From Oscillospiraceae bacterium (GTDB lineage: Bacteria; Bacillota_A; Clostridia; Oscillospirales; WRJC01): a DNA stretch of 19,587 nt. Both the position numbers and the translations under genes were made by a program. The first letter of the stretch is position 1. Every line of letters begins with the position of its first letter. The stretch covers positions 1 to 19,587 of the forward strand of contig WQXD01000041.1 of assembly GCA_009785015.1 (NCBI GenBank), written 5' to 3'. The notes beneath the pieces were generated by a model. The model was not told the DNA's origin, ran no database searches, and was given only the letters and a program-made list of their open reading frames with translations. Positions 13,596-19,587 of this stretch are shown here, piece by piece.

Positions 13596-16049
13596 ATGGT
13601 AAAAACAATCGAAAGGGTAAAAAAATTCACTTTGCCCGTAGTGGTGACCAGGGGAGTGATAATTTTTCCGGAAATAAACATAGGCTTTGAAATAAACCGC
13701 TCAAAATCTCAAAAAGCGGTCGAATACGCCGAAAAAAACAATACGTTTGTGTTTTTTGTCTCGCAGGTCAACATGGAAAAGGAAGACCCGCAGCCGGAAG
13801 AAATATATAAGGTGGGGACGATAGCGAAAATAAAACACTCGGTAAAGCTGGCGGACGAAAACGTGAGGGTCATCGTCGAGGGGATCGCGAGGGCAGAGAT
13901 TATATCCTATGATTTTACAAAAGAGTACATAACCTGCGACGTACTGCAAAAGGAAATATATCTCGACAACAACGGCGGGATAAAGGGCGAAGCCGCGATT
14001 TCGGAAACTATGAAAATATTCGAGAACTACTGCCGCTTTATCCCGAAAATATCCGGCGAGATAATGATGAATCTGCACTCCGTGAAAAATCCGGGGATTT
14101 TGGCCGACTTTATTTCCTCCACCATATATTTCCACCACGACAAAAAACAAAAACTGCTCGAAGAATTCGATCCCCTGAAAAGGCTTGAGCTTTTATGCGT
14201 CACAATCGAAAAAGAAATCGAAATGCTCGAAATCGAGGAACAGATACATAAAAGAGTGCGCGGCCAGATGGACAAAAACCAACGGGACTATTTTTTGCGC
14301 GAACAGCTGAAGGCCCTAAAACACGAGCTCGGCGAAGAGGAAGGAGCCGAATCCGAAACGGAAGAGTACTCAAAAAAACTCGAAGGGCTGCATCTGCCGG
14401 AGGAAATCCACGCGAAACTGAAAAAAGAAATCGCAAAACTGCAAAAACAGCCGGCAAATTCTCCGGATAACGCCGTCATACGAAATTATCTTGATATCTG
14501 CTTTGAAATCCCCTGGAACAAAAAAACGGAGGATTTCGTGGATATAGAAGCCGCCGAAAAAATACTGAACGACGACCACGACGGGCTTTTTAAAGTAAAG
14601 GAGCGCATCCTCGAATTTATGGCCGTCAAACAGATAAAACGCGAACTGAAAGGGCAGATTTTGTGCTTTGTGGGCCCTCCGGGTGTGGGGAAAACCTCGA
14701 TAGCCGCTTCGATAGCCAAATCGCTGAAACGAAAATACGTGCGGGTGGCGCTCGGGGGCATACGCGACGAATCGGACATACGGGGCCACAGAAAAACATA
14801 TATAGGCTCCATGCCGGGGCGGATCATAAACGCGGTGAGGGACGCCAAAAGCTTAAATCCGCTGATACTCCTCGACGAAGTGGACAAACTCACCAAAGAC
14901 GCCCACGGGGACCCCGCCTCGGCTCTGCTGGAGGTTCTGGACTCGGAGCAGAACAAAGCTTTCAGGGATCATTTTATCGAGCTTCCGGTCGATTTGTCCG
15001 ACTGTATGTTCATTGCCACCGCGAACACCACGGACGCCATCCCGAAAGCGCTGCTCGACAGGATGGAAATAATACCGATAACCAGTTATACCAGAAACGA
15101 AAAGCACACGATAGCCAAAAACCATCTCGTCTCCAAACAGGCTAAAAAACACGGCTTAAACAAAAGAAAATTCAAGATAACCGACGAGGCGCTGTATGAG
15201 ATGATCGATTATTACACAAGAGAAGCGGGCGTCAGGAACCTCGAGAGGGAAATTGCCAATGTGTGCAGAAAATCCATAAAAAAAATCATACGGGAAAACA
15301 AAAAATCGATCACGGTAAACACCGAAGTTCTGCGCGAGCTTTTGGGGCACAGAAAATTCAAAGACGACTCGTATTCAAAAAAAGAAGAGATAGGCATAGC
15401 AAACGGGCTGGCCTGGACTGCGATGGGCGGGGAGATACTGCAGGTGGAAGTGGCCTCGAGCGAGGGCACGGGAAAAATAGAGCTGACGGGTTCGCTCGGC
15501 GAAGTCATGAAGGAATCGGCGAAAACCGCCATATCGTTTATCCGCACAATCGCGGCAAAATACAACATAGACCCCGATTTCTATAAAAACAAGGACATGC
15601 ACATACATTTTCCCGAAGGGGCGATACCCAAGGACGGCCCCTCCGCGGGAATAACGATGGCCACCGCCATATTCTCGCAGCTCACGGGATACCCCGTAAA
15701 AAGCGATATAGCGATGACGGGGGAAATAACGCTCAGGGGCAGGGTGCTTCCCATCGGGGGCCTCAAGGAAAAAACAGTGGCCGCATACCGCTCAAAAATA
15801 AAAAACGTGATAATACCCGACGACAATGTCCCGGATTTGGAGGATATAGACGATGCGGTAAAAGAATATTTGAATTTCATCCCGGTGACCCACGCCGAAA
15901 AAGTATTTGAACAAGCGGTCATATTCCCCAAACCGGTCATCGAATGCCCGGAAACCGTCAAAATATCGGAAGCTTCCATCGATTTGTACTCCGATATAAT
16001 GCCTCCTTTGGCCGGCGCGCTCCCGCAGCAGACATGGAACAAAAAATGA
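13596..16049 (+). CDS. lon: ATP-dependent Lon protease
   Basis: Cytosolic AAA+ serine protease that degrades misfolded and regulatory proteins. The 817 residues show the N-terminal LON substrate-binding domain (about 10-205), a coiled-coil region (about 207-290), Walker A GPPGVGKT (360-367), Walker B LILLDEVD (423-430), and the proteolytic domain with Ser683 in PKDGPSAG and Lys726 in GGLKEKT. All catalytic residues are present; length is slightly above the E. coli and B. subtilis enzymes. AGGAG lies seven bases before the ATG. It overlaps ysxC by ATGA; lon followed by ysxC is a well-known Firmicutes order. No heat-shock CIRCE or CtsR site was seen, and it seems to share the speD promoter. Confidence 0.98.
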   Translation: MVKTIERVKKFTLPVVVTRGVIIFPEINIGFEINRSKSQKAVEYAEKNNTFVFFVSQVNMEKEDPQPEEIYKVGTIAKIKHSVKLADENVRVIVEGIARAEIISYDFTKEYITCDVLQKEIYLDNNGGIKGEAAISETMKIFENYCRFIPKISGEIMMNLHSVKNPGILADFISSTIYFHHDKKQKLLEEFDPLKRLELLCVTIEKEIEMLEIEEQIHKRVRGQMDKNQRDYFLREQLKALKHELGEEEGAESETEEYSKKLEGLHLPEEIHAKLKKEIAKLQKQPANSPDNAVIRNYLDICFEIPWNKKTEDFVDIEAAEKILNDDHDGLFKVKERILEFMAVKQIKRELKGQILCFVGPPGVGKTSIAASIAKSLKRKYVRVALGGIRDESDIRGHRKTYIGSMPGRIINAVRDAKSLNPLILLDEVDKLTKDAHGDPASALLEVLDSEQNKAFRDHFIELPVDLSDCMFIATANTTDAIPKALLDRMEIIPITSYTRNEKHTIAKNHLVSKQAKKHGLNKRKFKITDEALYEMIDYYTREAGVRNLEREIANVCRKSIKKIIRENKKSITVNTEVLRELLGHRKFKDDSYSKKEEIGIANGLAWTAMGGEILQVEVASSEGTGKIELTGSLGEVMKESAKTAISFIRTIAAKYNIDPDFYKNKDMHIHFPEGAIPKDGPSAGITMATAIFSQLTGYPVKSDIAMTGEITLRGRVLPIGGLKEKTVAAYRSKIKNVIIPDDNVPDLEDIDDAVKEYLNFIPVTHAEKVFEQAVIFPKPVIECPETVKISEASIDLYSDIMPPLAGALPQQTWNKK

Positions 16050-16642
16050 TAAAAACGATAAATTTAAACAACACGAAATTTACCATAAGCGCGGGATTTT
16101 TGCCGCAGGTCCCCAAAGACGAAAAACCGCACATAGTTTTCGCGGGGCGCTCCAACGCCGGAAAATCCACGCTCATAAACAAATTGGTACACCAAAACAA
16201 ACTCGCGCGCACTTCGTCGGCTCCGGGAAAAACGATGACCATAAATTTTTACGAAACCGACAAAACATTTTATCTCGTCGATCTGCCCGGATACGGCTAC
16301 GCCAAAAGGGCCGAAACGGAAAGAAAGAGATGGTCGGGTTTGGTCGAGGGATATTTCAAAAAATACGCGGACAAAAACATGGCCTTGGTAGTTTTGCTGG
16401 TCGATTTGAAAGTGGGGGTCACCGCCGACGATGCGGATATGCTCGGATATATGGACAACTTTGCCATTCCGCATATCATCGTCGCCGCGAAAGCCGACAA
16501 ATTGAACAAAAGCCAAAAACAACAAAATTTAGACGAATTGAAAAACGCGTATCCCAGCCGCGAAATCATACCCTTTTCGGCGCTTTCGGGCGAAGGCGCC
16601 GATGAAATCCGCGAAAGTATTTTGAAGTTTGTAAATTTGTAA
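16046..16642 (+). CDS. ysxC: Ribosome biogenesis GTPase YsxC/EngB
   Basis: Essential GTPase that assists 50S ribosomal subunit assembly. With the start at 16046 it has 198 residues, the family's normal length, and overlaps the lon stop as ATGA. An ATG at 16034 is an alternative giving four extra residues. Motifs are G1 GRSNAGKS (34-41), G3 DLPGYGYAK (79-87) and a G4 reading AKAD in place of the more common TKAD, followed by an SALSG-like G5 near the C-terminus. The neighbour order lon-ysxC supports the call. Confidence 0.95.
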   Translation: MIKTINLNNTKFTISAGFLPQVPKDEKPHIVFAGRSNAGKSTLINKLVHQNKLARTSSAPGKTMTINFYETDKTFYLVDLPGYGYAKRAETERKRWSGLVEGYFKKYADKNMALVVLLVDLKVGVTADDADMLGYMDNFAIPHIIVAAKADKLNKSQKQQNLDELKNAYPSREIIPFSALSGEGADEIRESILKFVNL

Positions 16643-16656
16643 AGGAAAACTGTAAA

Positions 16657-17955
16657 ATGATATTGCATGAAAATTTTCAGATAAACGAAAAAGGGCGCCT
16701 TGAAATCGGAGGATGCGATTCCGTAGAGCTCGCAAAACAATACGGCACGCCCCTGTATGTCATGGATGAAGATAAAATCAGGCAAAACTGCCGCGCGTAC
16801 AAAAACGCCGCGAAAAAATATTTCAAAGGCGGCGGAGATATAGCTTTCGCGAGCAAAGCGCTTTCTTTTAAAGGCATGTACAAAATCATACGCGAAGAGG
16901 GGCTCTGCACCGACGTCGTCTCGCCGGGCGAATTGGAAACGGTAAAAGCGGCAAATTTCCCCTTGGAAAAGGCGTATTACCACGGCAACAACAAAACCGA
17001 TTTTGACATAGAATTCGGGCTTGGCCACAATATCGGCGTATTTGTGGCGGACAACACCGAGGAAATCGAAGCGCTCGGCGCATTATGCGAAAAATATGAC
17101 AAAACGCAAAAAATACTGCTCAGAGTTTCCCCCGGCATCGACGCCCATACCCACGCCAAAATAACGACCGGCAAAGTGGATTCGAAATTCGGCATAGCGA
17201 TACAGACAGGCCAGGCAAAAGAAGCGGTCAAAATGGCGTTGAAACGCAAAAATCTGGAATTTTTGGGCCTCCACTGCCATATCGGCTCGCAGATCACCGA
17301 AATCGGGCCGTTTATCGACGCCGCCGAGTGTATGCTCGAATTTGCAAAAAAAATAAAAAGCGAATGCGGGGTCGAAATCGCGGAGCTCAATCTGGGCGGA
17401 GGTTTCGGAGTGAAATATATAGAGGGTCAAGATGGGTTAGATATAGACCGCGGAGTTTTCGCGGTCGGAGAGTGCGTGAAGGCAAAGTGCGGCGAATTGA
17501 ATATAAAAATCCCGAAAATAATTCTGGAGCCGGGGAGGTCGATCGTGGCGAATGCGGGGGCGACCCTTTACACGGTCGGCACAAATAAAAAGATAACGGG
17601 ATATAAAAATTATGTGTCCGTCGACGGCAGCATGGCGGACAATCCGAGGTATGCCCTGTATGAATCGCCGTACACGATAGTGGCCGCGAACAAAATGAAC
17701 GAGAAATGCGATATAGTCGCGGATATTGCGGGAAGATGCTGTGAAAGCGGGGATTTTATCCAGGGAGCAGTGCCGCTTCCCGACGTGAAAAGGGGCGATA
17801 TTTTGGCGGTGCTTGTCACCGGGGCGTATAATTATTCGATGGCGAGCAACTATAACCGATTGCCGCGGCCCGCCATGGTCTTTGTCAGGGGAGGCAGCAG
17901 CGAAATAGCGGTAAGACGCGAAACATATGAAGACTTGATGAAAAACGAGGTGTGA
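16657..17955 (+). CDS. lysA: Diaminopimelate decarboxylase
   Basis: PLP enzyme of the last lysine step, converting meso-diaminopimelate to L-lysine and CO2. The 432 residues show the fold-type III alanine-racemase-like barrel, with PLP-binding Lys67 in AFASKALSFKG, HIGSQI (208-213), the phosphate-binding GGGFG (247-251), and EPGRSIV (291-297). The C-terminal beta domain carries the active-site CESGD (362-366) and YNYSMASNYN (391-400). These mark LysA rather than ornithine or carboxynorspermidine decarboxylases. It is 14 bases after ysxC and 3 before the peptidase gene. No lysine riboswitch was seen; it is probably transcribed from the speD promoter. Confidence 0.96.
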   Translation: MILHENFQINEKGRLEIGGCDSVELAKQYGTPLYVMDEDKIRQNCRAYKNAAKKYFKGGGDIAFASKALSFKGMYKIIREEGLCTDVVSPGELETVKAANFPLEKAYYHGNNKTDFDIEFGLGHNIGVFVADNTEEIEALGALCEKYDKTQKILLRVSPGIDAHTHAKITTGKVDSKFGIAIQTGQAKEAVKMALKRKNLEFLGLHCHIGSQITEIGPFIDAAECMLEFAKKIKSECGVEIAELNLGGGFGVKYIEGQDGLDIDRGVFAVGECVKAKCGELNIKIPKIILEPGRSIVANAGATLYTVGTNKKITGYKNYVSVDGSMADNPRYALYESPYTIVAANKMNEKCDIVADIAGRCCESGDFIQGAVPLPDVKRGDILAVLVTGAYNYSMASNYNRLPRPAMVFVRGGSSEIAVRRETYEDLMKNEV

Positions 17956-17958
17956 AAG

Positions 17959-19080
17959 ATGATAAAACAGCGAATCGAAAAAATCCGGCAAAAATTGAAA
18001 GAACAAAAAGAAGCTTCCGCTTTTATCATGGTCGCAGCCCAAAACAGAAGGTATATGACAAATATCCCGACCTCGAGCGGATATCTCATAATAACCCCGG
18101 AAAACGGATATTTTTTTACGGATTCGAGATATATCGAATTCGCGAAAAAAAGCCTCGGAGAGCATTACAGCGTCGAGCTGTACCCCAAAAATCAGGATTC
18201 CAAAAAGCATTACGGCGATTTGCTGAAATTAGAAAACATAAAAAACATACTGTACGAAGAAAACTATATATACCTGAAAACAAAAAAAACGTTGGACGAG
18301 TTGTTTTGCGGCTTTGCTCTGCTTGAAAGCGGCGGCATACTCGAAAAAATGCGTGAAATAAAAGACGCCTCTGAAATCGAGAATATAAAAAAAGCGCAGA
18401 ATATCACGGATTCGGCCTTTTCGCATATCTTAAATCAAATATCTTCAAATATGAACAACATCACCGAAACCGATATCGCGGCAGAGCTCGAATATTTCAT
18501 GAAAAAAAACGGATCGGGGACTCTGGCATTTGAAATTATCGCGGTATCGGGAAAAAAATCCTCATATCCGCACGGGCAGCCGGAAAATGTAAAATTGTCC
18601 AAGGGGTTTCTGACGATGGATTTCGGCGCGGTGTACGGCGGATATTGTTCGGATATGACCAGAACGATATGCCTCGGCAAACCGACGGCCAAAATGCTCG
18701 AGGTGTACAACACGGTAAAAACCGCGCAAAGCGCCGCCTTGAGCGCGATAAAAGCGGGAGCGGAAGGCGCCTCTGTCGACCGGGCGGCGAGGGGGATAAT
18801 AAATGACGCGGGTTACAAAAATAATTTCGGGCACGGGCTCGGGCATTCGGTGGGGCTTGAAATACATGAATCGCCGAATTTCCCCAAATACGACGACGAA
18901 AAAAAGCCCGGTGAAAATGAAAAAGAAAAAATGATATTGTCTAAAAATACGGTTATGACGGTAGAACCGGGGATATATCTCGAAAACGAATTCGGCGTCC
19001 GGATCGAGGATTTGGTCGTTGTGACAAAAGAAGGCTGCCTTAATCTGACAAAAAGCGGCAAGGAGCTCATAGAGATATAA
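17959..19080 (+). CDS. M24 family metallopeptidase (Xaa-Pro aminopeptidase/dipeptidase type)
   Basis: Cytosolic two-metal peptidase that cleaves next to proline. The 373 residues have an N-terminal creatinase-like domain (about 1-130) and a C-terminal pita-bread domain. All five metal ligands can be placed: Asp221 and Asp232 (MDFGAVYGGYCSDMTRT), His296 (GHGLGHSVGLEIHE), Glu337 (VEPGIY) and Glu351 (RIED). It starts 3 bases after lysA with GAGGTG as ribosome binding site. Firmicutes often place this gene next to efp, which is not seen here. Aminopeptidase P or prolidase activity cannot be told apart from sequence alone. Confidence 0.92.
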   Translation: MIKQRIEKIRQKLKEQKEASAFIMVAAQNRRYMTNIPTSSGYLIITPENGYFFTDSRYIEFAKKSLGEHYSVELYPKNQDSKKHYGDLLKLENIKNILYEENYIYLKTKKTLDELFCGFALLESGGILEKMREIKDASEIENIKKAQNITDSAFSHILNQISSNMNNITETDIAAELEYFMKKNGSGTLAFEIIAVSGKKSSYPHGQPENVKLSKGFLTMDFGAVYGGYCSDMTRTICLGKPTAKMLEVYNTVKTAQSAALSAIKAGAEGASVDRAARGIINDAGYKNNFGHGLGHSVGLEIHESPNFPKYDDEKKPGENEKEKMILSKNTVMTVEPGIYLENEFGVRIEDLVVVTKEGCLNLTKSGKELIEI

Positions 19081-19123
19081 GTTTTTATTATGCCGGCTAT
19101 TATAAAATAGTATATTCAAAACT

Positions 19124-19161
19124 GTTGCATTATTATGCAATATAGTGTATAATAATACAAA
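19124..19161 (+). promoter_or_regulatory. Tandem ArgR-box-like operators over a promoter
   Basis: Two palindromes lie upstream of argD: TTGCAT-TATT-ATGCAA at 19125-19140 and TGTAT-AATA-ATACA at 19146-19159. Both arms are perfect, each with a 4-base AT centre, and the centres are 20 bases apart. This matches the ARG box plan (TGNAT-4-ATNCA, paired at about two helical turns). TTGCAT (19125-19130) and TATAAT (19148-19153), 17 bases apart, form a promoter inside them, so an arginine repressor bound here would block transcription. Confidence 0.7.
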
Positions 19162-19204
19162 ACTTAAGTTTTAATCTATATAATATTCAAATGGAGGCAG
19201 AAAT

Positions 19205-19587
19205 ATGCAGGATCAAATCAATTTTCACGACGAATACATCATGGGTACCTACGGAAGGTACCCGGTCGTTTTGACGCAGGGAAAAGGCTCGGCGCTGAAA
19301 GACGCCGACGGCAAAAAATACATCGATTTTACAAGCGGGATAGGCGTTAATTCCCTCGGGGCGGCAAATGAGGCCTGGATTGCGGCGGTTTGCGGACAAC
19401 TCGGAAAAATACAGCATGTGTCAAACTACTACTACAGCGACATAACCGCCAAATTGGCGGAAAAACTTGTAAAACTCTCCGGAATGGACAAAGTGTTTTT
19501 CGCCAATTCGGGCGCGGAAGCCAACGAAGGCGCGATTAAATTGGCGAGGAAATACAGTTTCGACAAATACCAAAAGGGCAGGGGAAC
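19205..19587 (+). CDS. argD: Acetylornithine aminotransferase-like protein, 5' part
   Basis: The first 127 codons of a class III PLP aminotransferase; the gene runs off the window. GGAGG lies seven bases before the ATG. Signature segments are MGTYGRYPVVLTQGKG near residue 13, KYIDFTSGIGVNSLG, and FFANSGAEANEGAIKLARK, all typical of ArgD, which converts N-acetylglutamate semialdehyde to N-acetylornithine. The catalytic Lys lies beyond the end. The ArgR-like operators directly upstream agree with an arginine pathway role. Other class III enzymes such as ornithine or GABA aminotransferase are less likely given the YGR-P-V-L start and the operators. Confidence 0.85.
   Translation, partial: MQDQINFHDEYIMGTYGRYPVVLTQGKGSALKDADGKKYIDFTSGIGVNSLGAANEAWIAAVCGQLGKIQHVSNYYYSDITAKLAEKLVKLSGMDKVFFANSGAEANEGAIKLARKYSFDKYQKGRG

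Noticed and set aside
16297..17028. 243-codon open frame on the - strand over ysxC and lysA
   Set aside because: It covers the junction of two genes with intact motifs and has no family resemblance or ribosome binding site.
16657..17955. Carboxynorspermidine or ornithine decarboxylase, suggested by speD in the same run
   Set aside because: HIGSQI, EPGRS, CESGD and YNYSMASNYN fit diaminopimelate decarboxylase better.
19085..19110. Possible terminator hairpin around GCCGGC after the M24 peptidase gene
   Set aside because: GCCGGC is self-complementary but leaves no loop, and the flanking arms (TTATTAT and TATTATA) do not pair in register, so no real stem forms. I see no convincing terminator after the operon.
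1..19587. CRISPR arrays, tRNA genes, insertion sequences or prophage genes
   Set aside because: I saw no spaced direct repeats, no cloverleaf-like segment, no transposase or integrase motifs and no terminal inverted repeats in the non-coding gaps.

Overview
The window looks like a chromosomal segment from an uncultured or little-studied Gram-positive Clostridia-type bacterium. The reasons are a clostridial-style Tad pilus locus with TadE-like, DUF5702-like and DUF6382/FHA-like proteins, the Firmicutes-like order lon-ysxC, strong AGGAGG ribosome binding sites, several TTG starts, and a codon mix rich in ATA and AAA at moderate GC. I cannot name a genus from the sequence. There are no RNA genes, CRISPR arrays, insertion sequences or phage genes. 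The longest stretch without a gene is about 210 bases.

Positions 1-8823 (+ strand) hold the downstream part of a tad/flp type IVb pilus operon. In order: TadB-like and TadC-like membrane platform proteins, a small Flp-like pilin, a TadE pseudopilin, an 831-residue TadG/DUF5702-like protein, a second TadE-like pseudopilin, an A24 prepilin peptidase, a membrane-anchored WG-repeat protein and a DUF6382-like/FHA protein. The TadA/CpaF ATPase and any TadZ or CpaB would lie upstream of the window. The last two genes suggest an envelope sensor or scaffold and a phosphothreonine reader tied to pilus assembly.

Positions 8828-11269 hold two divergent genes of the uroporphyrinogen decarboxylase (UroD/MtaA) superfamily that differ in their zinc-ligand residues. 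They end towards the FHA gene on one side and a strong bidirectional terminator on the other.

Positions 11422-12538 (- strand) are the classic rpsF-ssb-rpsR operon, driven by a perfect-consensus promoter. Its leader can fold so that the rpsF Shine-Dalgarno sequence is paired. Both ssb and rpsR start with TTG.

Positions 12775-19080 (+ strand) form a tight run: speD, lon, ysxC/engB, lysA and an M24 peptidase. It starts from a strong extended -10 promoter. A 12-codon open frame precedes speD, and its stop overlaps the speD start. The window ends in an argD-like aminotransferase gene. Its promoter is overlaid by two 14-16 bp palindromes, 20 bp apart centre to centre, that look like ArgR operators.
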